From Couchioplanes caeruleus (GTDB lineage: Bacteria > Actinomycetota > Actinomycetes > Mycobacteriales > Micromonosporaceae), in the NCBI RefSeq assembly GCF_023499255.1, contig NZ_CP092183.1, forward strand, positions 4,770,501 to 4,834,500: 64,000 nucleotides of DNA, given 5' to 3'. Of the stretch, positions 1 to 7,294 are shown in pieces (the first letter of the stretch is position 1; every line of letters starts with the position of its first letter). The translations under genes and the position numbers were made by a program. The notes under the pieces were generated by a model that had not been told where the DNA came from, ran no database searches, and saw only the letters and a program-made list of their open reading frames with translations.

Positions 1-447
1 GGCCCGGCCCACGGCGGGGTCACCGGTCGTCGACATGATCGAGCAGAGGCTCGCGACCCGGCCGGGGTGGTCGGCGACGAGCTGCTGGGCGATCATGCCG
101 CCCATCGAGGCGCCGGCCACGTGCGCCCGTTCCACGCCCAGCGCGCCGAGCAGGCCGGCCGTGTCGGCGGCCATGTCGGCGATCAGGTACGGCGCCTGCG
201 ACCGGTCGCCGCCGCGCAGCGCCGCGATGTCCGGTACGCCCCGGTCGTGCAGGATCGTGGAGAGCCCGGCGTCGCGGTTGTCGAAGCGGATCACCCGCAG
301 GCCCCGGCCGGCCAGGAGCTCGCAGAACTCCTGCGGCCAGTCGATCAGCTGCGCCCCCAGCCCCATGATCAGCACCAGGGCCGGTGCGTCCGGGTCGCCG
401 AGGGTCTCGTACGCGATGTCGATGCCGTTGCTGTGCGCCACGGGCAT
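1..447 (-). CDS. alpha/beta hydrolase, partial (3' end outside window)
   Basis: The reading frame starts at ATG 447 and runs open off the left edge, giving the first 149 residues. An AGAGGTGG ribosome site lies just upstream. It reads MPVAHSNGIDIAYETLG and carries the nucleophile elbow GASMGG near residue 115, the pattern of the alpha/beta-hydrolase fold. The N-terminal layout (substrate-loop GLGAQ, then FDNRDAGLS) resembles RdmC/aclacinomycin methylesterase-type hydrolases, but the substrate cannot be told. The Asp and His of the triad are outside the window. It is divergent from the protease gene that begins at 564. Family call is firm; function is open. Confidence 0.85.
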   Translation of the reverse strand, partial: MPVAHSNGIDIAYETLGDPDAPALVLIMGLGAQLIDWPQEFCELLAGRGLRVIRFDNRDAGLSTILHDRGVPDIAALRGGDRSQAPYLIADMAADTAGLLGALGVERAHVAGASMGGMIAQQLVADHPGRVASLCSIMSTTGDPAVGRA

Positions 448-563
448 GATCCACCTCTTCTCGATGGGCGGGCGTCACGACGAGCTTGCCAGATCTTGAC
501 CCGGGGCATCGACAGGAGTTGTCTGGCCTCTACAGCTATCTCGGCCAGAACGGGAGACATCTC

Positions 564-2540
564 GTGTTGATCCCCTCGACCAGGAGGTACCGGCTGACGG
601 CGGCCGTCGCGCTCGGCGCGGCCGTCGTCTCGGTCCTCGGCGCGGCGCCACCGGCGTCCGCGCGCCCCGGCCGGCACACCATCAGCGGCAGCAAGCCGCG
701 GTGGATCGGCCAGGCGCGGCAGGCCGGCACCCCGGCCGCCGCGAGCACCATCCACTTCGGCCTGCTGCTCGCGATGCGCGACCGGGCCGGCGCGGAGGCC
801 ACGCTGGCGAAGCTGTCCGACCCGGACAGCGCCGACTACGGCAAGTGGCTCAGCACCGCCCAGTTCCGTACGCGCCACGCCCCCGCCGCCGCGGACGTCA
901 AGGCGGTGACGTCGTGGCTGTCCGGGCAGGGCTTCACCCTGCGCGACACGCTCGGCGGCGGCCTGTACGTCGAGGCCTCCGGCACCACCGCCCAGATCGA
1001 CAAGACGTTCGGCACCACCGTGCGCGACTACACGTACCAGGGCAAGACGGTGCACGCCAACAGCACCGACCTGTCGCTGCCCGAGGGCACCCCGGCGGCC
1101 GTGACCGGCCTGATCAAGGGCGTCGTCGGCATCGACCAGGGCACGCTGCTCAAGACCCCCGGCGACACGCTGCCCCCGCCCGGAGCCGGCTTCCGCGCGG
1201 CCACGCCGTGCTCGTCGTACTACGGCGAGAAGACCGCGACGGACCTGCCCGCGGCCCCGGACGGCAAGAAGGCGCCGTACGTGGTGTGCGGCTACGAGCC
1301 GAAGCAGTACCAGTCGGCGTACGGCGTCACCGGCCAGCTGCGGCGCGGCCTCGACGGGCGCGGCGTCACGGTGGCCGTCACCGACGCGTACGCCTCCCCC
1401 ACGATCCTGCGCGACGCCCAGACGTACAGCCGCAAGCACGGCCTCCCGGCGCTCCGGCCGCACCAGTTCCGGCAGATCACGCCGGCCGCCGACGGCTACT
1501 CCAACACCGGCCCGGACGAGTGCGACGCCGCGGGCTGGTACGGCGAGGAGACCCTCGACGTCGAGGCCGTGCACGCGATGGCGCCGGGCGCGACCATCGT
1601 GTATGTGGCCGGCAGCGACTGCGTCACCGGCCTCGACGAGGCGTGGGCGGAGACGATCGACAACCACGTCGCCGACATCATCACCAACTCGTGGGGCAAC
1701 GCCACCGACGACGTCGACCTGCTCGGCGAGGACGTCGTGGAGTTCTACCAGCAGTTCTCCCTCGAGGCGGCACTGACCGGCATCACCGTCGACTTCTCCA
1801 GCGGCGACTCCGGCGACGAGACCTCCGGCGGCACCGACCTGCCCGCCAAGACCGTCGACTTCCCGGCCGACCTGCCCTTCGTGACCGGCGTGGGCGGCAC
1901 CAGCGTCGGCATCGACCGCACCGGCAAGCGCGTCTGGGAACACGGCTGGCAGAGCGCGTACCAGACGCTCACCGACGGGGCGTGGGGCGAGCCCGCGTAC
2001 GTCTCCGGTGGCGGCGGCGGCACCAGCGTCCTGTTCGCCCAGCCGTTCTACCAGCGCGGCCGCGTACCGGCATCCATCTCGAAGTACTTCGGCGACAAGC
2101 CGGCGCGGGCCGTACCGGACATCTCCATGCCCGGCGACCCCAACACGGGCTTCCGGGTCGGCCAGACCCAGCAGTTCCCGGAGGGCACCCACTACGACGA
2201 ATACCGCATCGGCGGCACCAGCCTGGCGTCACCGCTGCTGGCCGGCATGCAGGCGATCGCGAGCCAGAAGGCCCACCACGCCCTCGGCTTCGTGAACCCG
2301 CTCTACTACGCCGAACTGGGCACGGCGGCGCTGACCGACATCACGGCCCCGGCGCGGCCGCTCTACCAGGCCCGGGCCAACTATGTGAACTCGGTGGACG
2401 CTTCGCAGGGGCGCGCGTACATCCTGCAGCAGGTCGACGTACAGACGTCGACGATCCACAGCACGCCGGGCTACGACGCGGAGACCGGGGTGGGCACGCC
2501 GGGCGAGAAGTTCTTCTCGGCCGTACCGTTCCGCCGGTGA
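564..2540 (+). CDS. secreted S53 (sedolisin/kumamolisin) serine-carboxyl peptidase
   Basis: A 658-residue exported endopeptidase. I chose GTG 564 because GGGAGA sits 6-7 bases upstream and a typical signal peptide follows (charged start, hydrophobic stretch, PPASA cleavage-like end near residue 33); an ORF start at 486 would put 26 odd residues in front. Order: signal peptide, pro-kumamolisin activation domain (about residues 55-190), S53 catalytic domain. Catalytic residues of the family are visible: Glu328 and Asp332 in GEETLDVE, Ser553 in GGTSLASP, and the SSGDSGDE oxyanion segment. A glycine/aspartate-rich end (GYDAETGVGTPG) fits the calcium site. Sedolisins act at acidic pH after self-removal of the propeptide; here it probably degrades external protein. 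A strong hairpin follows the stop. Confidence 0.93.
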   Translation: MLIPSTRRYRLTAAVALGAAVVSVLGAAPPASARPGRHTISGSKPRWIGQARQAGTPAAASTIHFGLLLAMRDRAGAEATLAKLSDPDSADYGKWLSTAQFRTRHAPAAADVKAVTSWLSGQGFTLRDTLGGGLYVEASGTTAQIDKTFGTTVRDYTYQGKTVHANSTDLSLPEGTPAAVTGLIKGVVGIDQGTLLKTPGDTLPPPGAGFRAATPCSSYYGEKTATDLPAAPDGKKAPYVVCGYEPKQYQSAYGVTGQLRRGLDGRGVTVAVTDAYASPTILRDAQTYSRKHGLPALRPHQFRQITPAADGYSNTGPDECDAAGWYGEETLDVEAVHAMAPGATIVYVAGSDCVTGLDEAWAETIDNHVADIITNSWGNATDDVDLLGEDVVEFYQQFSLEAALTGITVDFSSGDSGDETSGGTDLPAKTVDFPADLPFVTGVGGTSVGIDRTGKRVWEHGWQSAYQTLTDGAWGEPAYVSGGGGGTSVLFAQPFYQRGRVPASISKYFGDKPARAVPDISMPGDPNTGFRVGQTQQFPEGTHYDEYRIGGTSLASPLLAGMQAIASQKAHHALGFVNPLYYAELGTAALTDITAPARPLYQARANYVNSVDASQGRAYILQQVDVQTSTIHSTPGYDAETGVGTPGEKFFSAVPFRR

Positions 2541-3649
2541 CAACCCGCCGGGCGGGACCGCACGGTCCCGCCCGGCACCATCACCCCCGCCTGCTGCCGG
2601 GCCGCCGCCGGCACCGCTGATCCGAGGACGGTCCCGCAGCGGGCCGCCGGGGCGTCGGCCGGCGCGGGGACCTTGCCGTCCCGGGCGGCCACGCACGTTC
2701 CACGGCGCGCCAAGGACATCCCTTCCGCCGGGTCCAGGTAAATCAGCGATTGCGCCGCGCATCGCACGCCGCTCCCTTTCGCCCGGGCGGCGGATTCCAT
2801 GTGTTCATCGTCGCTTTCTTGGAAAGATCGTCCAGTGTCGGCCGGGGTGCGGTTTACGGAACAATTCTCGTATGCGGCGGCAGCTTCAGTTGTTCTCGTC
2901 GGCGGAATTGGATGCGATGCGTGATCGGACCGCGTCGCGTCGCCATTCTTCCGCCCGGGAGCAGTTTCGCCGCGAGCATGCCCGTCGGCGGGCGTACGGG
3001 TTGGCGCTCAGGCACGCCGCGAAGCTTCGTCGCTCGGGCGAGCGTGGCACGCAGCGGCCGGTGAGCCCTCGCAGCCCGGCGACACCTCAGGCACACCGCG
3101 GGGCACCGTCACAGCGGACGCCGAATCGCGGCCCAGAACAGGCATCCAAGCCAGACCATGTGCAGGTGCGAGCTGCCCGACCCGCGGATGCCCACCGCTC
3201 GGCGCGGCCGACACCGACGCGTGCTTCGGCCGGACAGGGGGCAGTCCCGTTTTCTTCTGCGGCCGAGTCGCCGGCGGCGTCACGTATTGCCGCACCCGAG
3301 CCGGTGCACGCTCTACGCGGACATATTCAGCGAAGGGAATCAGTCGTTCGCGGCGGGAGCATCGCCCAGTCCCGCCATCAAGCCACGGATACTGGCAGTG
3401 CATTTGTGGTCGAGGACCTCCGGCGTAGGTTTATGCATTCTCATCAGCATGAGAGGGCGGCGGGAGATCAGGTTGACGGGGATTTCCACTGTGGTGATGC
3501 CGGCTCATCCCGGCCGCGAACCACAAGTCTCTGTCGACCAGGCCGTCGCGGGCAGGGCACTGCACAGCGCCGGGCAGCAAGGGGTCGGCGGCTACAACCC
3601 ATGGGGGCAGGCCGGCTCCGGGGGAAACTGGATCTGGCGGCCGCACGGA
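2541..3649. other. 1.1 kb with no firm gene; lower-GC, degenerate-looking
   Basis: Apart from the terminator and the small plus-strand frame at 2872, I see no recognisable gene on either strand. Base composition falls below that of the flanks (for example around 2810-2900 and 3400-3490). The open frames present (3008-3403 minus, 3431-3646 minus, 2750-3064 plus) encode proline/arginine-rich sequence without a recognisable domain or ribosome site. It may be decayed coding sequence. Confidence 0.4.
2547..2576 (+). terminator. hairpin terminator after S53 peptidase
   Basis: A 14-bp perfect stem (2547-2560 with 2563-2576, core GGGCGGGACC/GGTCCCGCCC) lies 7 bases after the stop codon. There is no U-tract, as is common for actinobacterial terminators. 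Confidence 0.75.
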
Positions 3650-3789
3650 TCAGGCGGCGAGCGCCAGCCGGTGCTCCATCCGGAAGGCGACCGCCGACAG
3701 GTACGGGTACCGCACGTGGTCGACCTTCACGTTCCACGAGTCCGGGCCGTGGCGCCGCAGCATCTCGTCGTGCCGGGCCGTCGGGCTGA
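2872..3789 (+). CDS. small actinomycete protein of unknown function (only N-terminal part convincing)
   Basis: The frame opens with MRRQLQLFSSAELDAMRDR and continues as an Arg/Glu-rich helical segment (to about residue 57, position 3040). From memory this resembles a short conserved hypothetical protein of Micromonosporaceae; I cannot name a function. The A/T-rich ACAATT 8 bases before the ATG could serve as a -10 box of a leaderless transcript. After about residue 60 the sequence becomes low-complexity Pro/Ala/Arg and the frame runs 140 bases into the opposite-strand HD gene, which argues that the true product is shorter or that the 3' part is frameshifted. Treat only the first 180 bases as probable coding sequence. 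Confidence 0.35.
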   Translation: MRRQLQLFSSAELDAMRDRTASRRHSSAREQFRREHARRRAYGLALRHAAKLRRSGERGTQRPVSPRSPATPQAHRGAPSQRTPNRGPEQASKPDHVQVRAARPADAHRSARPTPTRASAGQGAVPFSSAAESPAASRIAAPEPVHALRGHIQRRESVVRGGSIAQSRHQATDTGSAFVVEDLRRRFMHSHQHERAAGDQVDGDFHCGDAGSSRPRTTSLCRPGRRGQGTAQRRAARGRRLQPMGAGRLRGKLDLAAARIRRRAPAGAPSGRRPPTGTGTARGRPSRSTSPGRGAAASRRAGPSG

Positions 3790-4207
3790 CCCGGTCGCCG
3801 CACGGTCCCACCGTCTGGTCGGCGTACGTCAGCGCGTCCGACAGCAGGTCCTCCGCGAACGGGTACGCGGCCAGTCGCTCCCCCAGCCCGCGCGCCGCGG
3901 CGACGAACCGGGCGCCGGAGTGGTGGGCGACCTGGGCGGCGACCGCGAGGGGCCAGCCGTGCGCGGCCAGGTGGTCGGCGCCGTCGAGCGGGTGGAAGCC
4001 GGTGACCACCGTCGGGTCCGCGTAGCCGATGTCGTGCAGCCAGGCCGCCGCGACGAGGACGTCCGGGTCGAGGTCGAGCGCGGACGCCAGCTCGGCGGCA
4101 CGGGCCGCGACGCCCGCGGTGTGCCGCCGGCGGTTGGGCAGCGGCGCGAGGAGGTCGAGGGCGATCTCTCGCGCGGCCGTCACGAAGGCCCGGGTCCGTA
4201 CGCTCAT
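3650..4207 (-). CDS. HD-domain phosphohydrolase-like protein
   Basis: A 185-residue cytoplasmic protein with a single HD domain. The metal-binding HD pair is His58-Asp59 in WLHDIGYAD, with further histidines in GFHPLDGADHL and VAHHSG. HD proteins hydrolyse phosphate esters of nucleotides or signalling nucleotides; no partner domain tells which. The start ATG 4207 follows a segment without a clear ribosome site. The upstream region, shared with the divergent membrane-protein gene at 4436, carries an exact DosR-like palindrome at 4303-4316, 96 bases before this start. That suggests control by hypoxia or redox stress, which is an inference. Confidence 0.88.
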   Translation of the reverse strand: MSVRTRAFVTAAREIALDLLAPLPNRRRHTAGVAARAAELASALDLDPDVLVAAAWLHDIGYADPTVVTGFHPLDGADHLAAHGWPLAVAAQVAHHSGARFVAAARGLGERLAAYPFAEDLLSDALTYADQTVGPCGDRVSPTARHDEMLRRHGPDSWNVKVDHVRYPYLSAVAFRMEHRLALAA

Positions 4208-4302
4208 GCGCGGATCGTCGCCGGTGAAGATGAACGGCAGGCGACGAGGATCTTGCAGCGGCCTGAACGCCGCCGGGGCGGGTCGCTGTTCCCGGCCGGG
4301 AC

Positions 4303-4316
4303 GGGACCTTCGGCCC
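4303..4316. promoter_or_regulatory. DosR-like 14-bp palindrome (exact)
   Basis: GGGACCTTCGGCCC fits GGGNC-N4-GNCCC exactly. It lies between the divergent HD gene (start 4207) and the membrane-protein gene (start 4436). A GGGTC half-site follows at 4326. The same motif recurs at seven other exact intergenic positions in the window. Confidence 0.65.
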
Positions 4317-4435
4317 GCGGCAAAGGGGTCCTTGCGCATCTCGAGTCGGCGCCGGGGCCGCCGATCTGTCCTGGTGCAAGAGGCGGTAGCGCACCAACCA
4401 GGCAGCACACCGCCACAGGAAAAAGGGGCAGGACA

Positions 4436-4987
4436 ATGCTGAAGTCTCGGAGGATCGCCAGTGTTCTGATGGCTCTCGTGGGCGCCGGGCTGGTCGCGGC
4501 GGGCCCGGTCATGGTGTACGAGGGCGTGCACGGGCAGAGCATGATCAAGGACGAGCTGAGCGCTCAGAAGATCGAGTTCCCGGCGGACAAGGCGCAGCTC
4601 CCCGACGGCCTCAAGGGGTACGCCGGCCAGCATGTCACCACCGGCAGCGACGCGAAGGCGTACGCCGACCTGATCGCCACCCACATCGCGAAGGCCACCG
4701 GCGGGAAGACGTACTCCGAGGTGTCCGACGAATGGATCGCCGGCGGCCGCAAGGATGAGCAGCTCGCGCAGACCCGCCAGACCGCCTTCATGGGCGAGAC
4801 CCTGCGCGGTTCGCTGATGAGCGCCTACCAGGCCGAGCAGGTCACGTGGCTGGTCATCGGCCTCGGCGCGCTGTTCGTGGCGCTCGGCGCCGTGTTCGGC
4901 GTGACCGCCTTCAGCATGCGCACCCGCAAGGTCGTGGTGCCCGCCTCTCCCGAGGCGCTCGTCAGCGGACACCTGCCCGTCGGCTGA
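4436..4987 (+). CDS. two-helix membrane protein of unknown function (often mis-labelled LigA-like)
   Basis: A 183-residue protein starting at ATG 4436 behind an AGGGGCAGGA ribosome site. Hydrophobic helices near residues 8-28 and 138-160 enclose an external domain with conserved-looking segments LPDGLKGYAGQHV and AYADLIATHIAKATG. Actinobacterial relatives of this kind are often annotated as aromatic ring-opening dioxygenase LigA, but nothing here resembles a dioxygenase and I do not support that name. The DosR-like palindrome lies 120 bases upstream and a strong terminator follows. Function unknown; possibly a stress-induced envelope protein. Confidence 0.85.
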   Translation: MLKSRRIASVLMALVGAGLVAAGPVMVYEGVHGQSMIKDELSAQKIEFPADKAQLPDGLKGYAGQHVTTGSDAKAYADLIATHIAKATGGKTYSEVSDEWIAGGRKDEQLAQTRQTAFMGETLRGSLMSAYQAEQVTWLVIGLGALFVALGAVFGVTAFSMRTRKVVVPASPEALVSGHLPVG

Positions 4988-5000
4988 TCCCCGCCCCGAG

Positions 5001-5037
5001 GCATCGAGGGCCGCCCCACCCGGGCGGCCCTCGATGC
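5001..5037 (+). terminator. 16-bp hairpin terminator
   Basis: A perfect 16-bp inverted repeat (5001-5016 with 5022-5037, loop CACCC) begins 13 bases after the stop at 4987. Confidence 0.85.
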
Positions 5038-5047
5038 GTGCCCGGAT

Positions 5048-5103
5048 CCGATGAGGACGGTGCCGCAGAGATCAGCTTCACAGGCGATTTCCCTCCTCAT
5101 CGG
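5048..5103. promoter_or_regulatory. inverted repeat in the leader of the 5174 gene
   Basis: CCGATGAGGA at 5048-5057 is the exact reverse complement of TCCTCATCGG at 5094-5103, with 36 bases between. It lies 70 bases before the start at 5174 and could be a pair of operator half-sites or an RNA stem. No known family is recognised. Confidence 0.35.
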
Positions 5104-5173
5104 ACGGTTTCCGCCGATGGGCCGGGTGGACACCCCATCGACGGGGCGTCACTCAAGCCCAAGGAGTCTCACC

Positions 5174-5500
5174 ATGAGCACCCGGGTTCACAACGCCGAC
5201 CTCCTCGACACCGTCCTGCACAGCCGGATCTCCGCCCTCGGCTCCGAGATCCGCCGCACCCAGGCCTTCTCCCCCCTCAAGGTCCACCTGCGCGCCGAGA
5301 AGGCCGGCCTGCTGAGCGTCCACGCCGGCGAGATCCCCGACCACGCGCTGCCCGCCGTCCGCGGCGCGGTCGCCCGCCGGCTGGCCACGCTGACCCACTC
5401 GCTGCACCGGGCCGAGAACCCGCACTTCAAGAAGCAGCTGCGCGAAGAGCTCGCCGAGGTGACCGCCCTGGCCGCGGACCTGCCGGCGGCACCGGCGTAG
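5174..5500 (+). CDS. small helical hypothetical protein
   Basis: A 108-residue, soluble, mostly alpha-helical protein starting MSTRVHNADLLDTVLHSRIS, with a clear AAGGAG ribosome site 8 bases upstream. It is rich in Leu, Arg, Glu and Ala in heptad-like spacing (HSRISALGSEIRR, RRLATLTHSLHRAE, FKKQLREELAEV). No domain recognised. It stands alone between a terminator and the racemase gene and has an inverted repeat in its leader. The good ribosome site and codon use make it a likely real gene. Confidence 0.7.
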   Translation: MSTRVHNADLLDTVLHSRISALGSEIRRTQAFSPLKVHLRAEKAGLLSVHAGEIPDHALPAVRGAVARRLATLTHSLHRAENPHFKKQLREELAEVTALAADLPAAPA

Positions 5501-5547
5501 CCGAGCAGATCTTGCGGCGGTCCCGGGCCGGGGTGTGTGCTGGCGGT

Positions 5548-6630
5548 ATGTCTGAGCATGGTCCGCTGGCCGGGGTCCGGGTGGTCGAGCTGGCCGGTCT
5601 CGCGCCCGGCCCGTTCGGCTGCATGGTGCTCGCCGACCTGGGCGCCGACGTCGTCTGCGTGCAGCGCCCGGACGAGCAGGTCGTGGCGGCCTCGCTGCGG
5701 CGCGGACGGCGGGTCGTCACGCTCGACCTGCGCGCGCCCGGCGGGGTGGAGCAGCTGCTCGGCCTGGCCGAGCGCGCGGACGTGCTGGTCGAGGGCTTCC
5801 GGCCGGGGGTGGCCGAGCGGCTCGGCTTCGGCCCGGACGTGTGCCGGGCCCGCAACCCCCGCCTGGTGTACGCGCGCCTGACCGGCTGGGGGCAGGACGG
5901 CCCGCTCGCGCCCCGCGCCGGGCACGACATCGGCTACATCGCGGTCGCGGGCGCCCTGGAGCCGCTGGGCCGGGCCGGGCAGCCGCCGCACGCCCCGCTG
6001 AACCTGCTCGGCGACTTCGCCGGCGGCGGCATGCTGCTGGCCGTCGGCGTGCTGGCCGCGCTGCTCGAGCGGGAGGGCTCCGGCGCGGGGCAGGTCGTCG
6101 ACGCGGCCATGGTGGACGGGTCTGCGCTGCTCACCGCGTTCCTGCACGGCATGGCCGCCGAGGGACGGTGGCCGGGGCCGCGGGGGACGAACCTGCTGGA
6201 CGGGGGCGCGCCGTTCTACGACACGTACGCCACCGCGGACGGCGGCTACATGGCGGTGGGCGCGCTGGAGCCGCGCTTCTACGGCGAGCTGCTGGCCGGG
6301 CTGGGGCTGGACGGCGACCCGGAGCTGCCCGGCCGCGACGACGCGGACGCCTGGGACACGCTGCGGGCGCGCTTCGCCGAGCGGTTCGCGCAGCGCACCC
6401 GCGACGAGTGGACCGCGGTCTTCGCCGGGCTCGACGCCTGCGTCGCGCCGGTGCTGACCCCGGCCGAGGCGCCCGGGCATCCGCACAACCGGGCGCGGGG
6501 CACGTTCGTCACGGTCGGCGGGCAGGTCCAGCCGGCGCCGGCGCCCCGCTTCGGCCGTACGCCGGCGCCTGCCCCGGCGCCCGCGCGTGCGGCCGGCATC
6601 GCCGAGGTGATCCGCGGCTGGGACGGCTGA
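5548..6630 (+). CDS. mcr: alpha-methylacyl-CoA racemase (CoA-transferase family III fold)
   Basis: A 360-residue cytoplasmic enzyme of the CaiB/BaiF fold. The residues that the M. tuberculosis racemase MCR uses are present at the same numbers: His126 in GHDIGYIAV, Asp156 in LLGDFAGG and Glu241 in GALEP. The N-terminus GVRVVELAGLAPGPFGCMVLADLGADVV is the family signature split over the CoA-binding region. The known reaction interconverts 2R- and 2S-methylacyl-CoA so that branched fatty acids can enter beta-oxidation. Start ATG 5548 lacks a strong ribosome site. It is convergent with the gene at 6646. Confidence 0.93.
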   Translation: MSEHGPLAGVRVVELAGLAPGPFGCMVLADLGADVVCVQRPDEQVVAASLRRGRRVVTLDLRAPGGVEQLLGLAERADVLVEGFRPGVAERLGFGPDVCRARNPRLVYARLTGWGQDGPLAPRAGHDIGYIAVAGALEPLGRAGQPPHAPLNLLGDFAGGGMLLAVGVLAALLEREGSGAGQVVDAAMVDGSALLTAFLHGMAAEGRWPGPRGTNLLDGGAPFYDTYATADGGYMAVGALEPRFYGELLAGLGLDGDPELPGRDDADAWDTLRARFAERFAQRTRDEWTAVFAGLDACVAPVLTPAEAPGHPHNRARGTFVTVGGQVQPAPAPRFGRTPAPAPAPARAAGIAEVIRGWDG

Positions 6631-6645
6631 CGACGACGGGATCCG

Positions 6646-7125
6646 TCACAGGTCGTCGTGGTGGTGCCCGAGCCGGCGCTGGCAGTCCTCGAGGCGTCGC
6701 CGGGCGGCCTGCAGCCGCTCCCCCATGACCTGCAGGAACCGGTTCGTCAGCTCGTACCCGAAGGCGGGGTCCTGCTGGCAGAGGGCGCGCACCAGCGCGC
6801 CGTTGAAGGTGATCGCATGGGTGGTGGTCACCGCGACCGCGCCGAAGTGCCAGCGGTACGGCGGGAACAGCCACGACCAGCCCAGCACCGAGCCGGACCG
6901 CAGCGTCTCCAGGACGAAGTTGTCGTAGCCGGGCACCTCGTGGTCGAGGTACACCGAGCCGTCGGTGATCAGCCAGAACTGGTCGGCGGGGGTGCCCTGG
7001 CGGAAGATGCGGTTGCCGGCGTGGAACATGGTCCGGCTGGTCAGCGGGGTGAGCCGGGTCAGCTGGTGCTCGGTCAGCCCGGCGAGGAAGGGCTGATCGG
7101 CGAGCAGGTCGGCGGTGACGAACAT
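6646..7125 (-). CDS. cyclic-nucleotide-binding-fold protein without DNA-binding domain
   Basis: A 159-residue protein with a single cNMP-binding-type beta-roll (about residues 10-125) and a C-terminal helical tail ending in a His/Asp-rich run. There is no helix-turn-helix, so it is not a Crp/Fnr activator. In place of the phosphate-binding cassette (FGE-L-L---RAA) it has GSVLGWSWLFPPYRW, which suggests it does not bind cAMP in the classic way. The AGGAGGA ribosome site supports ATG 7125. Two DosR-like palindromes lie 64 and 86 bases upstream, shared with the divergent gabD1. The GWSWLFPPYRW type recurs, from memory, in stress proteins of many bacteria; role unknown. Confidence 0.88.
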   Translation of the reverse strand: MFVTADLLADQPFLAGLTEHQLTRLTPLTSRTMFHAGNRIFRQGTPADQFWLITDGSVYLDHEVPGYDNFVLETLRSGSVLGWSWLFPPYRWHFGAVAVTTTHAITFNGALVRALCQQDPAFGYELTNRFLQVMGERLQAARRRLEDCQRRLGHHHDDL

Positions 7126-7188
7126 GGCTTCCTCCTGGGGGGCGGGGGTGGCACCCTCAGACAACGCGACCGGCGGCCCTGCGTTTAA

Positions 7189-7224
7189 GGGCCATGGGTC
7201 CGTCCGGGCCGGGGCCATGGGCCC
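7189..7224. promoter_or_regulatory. twin DosR-like palindromes
   Basis: GGGCCATGGGTCCG at 7189-7202 (one mismatch) and GGGGCCATGGGCCC at 7211-7224 (exact fit to GGGNC-N4-GNCCC) are 22 bp apart, two helical turns. They sit midway between the cNMP-fold gene (start 7125) and gabD1 (start 7295). Confidence 0.65.
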
Positions 7225-7294
7225 GGGTCCTCGCATAGGTGCCCGCGCCGCGGGTAGCTGAGCACGGTAGGGCACGACGAGACGAGGTGGGACC

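Noticed and set aside
4436..4987. Naming the product aromatic ring-opening dioxygenase LigA
   Set aside because: Two membrane helices and no dioxygenase metal site; the name is a propagated label.
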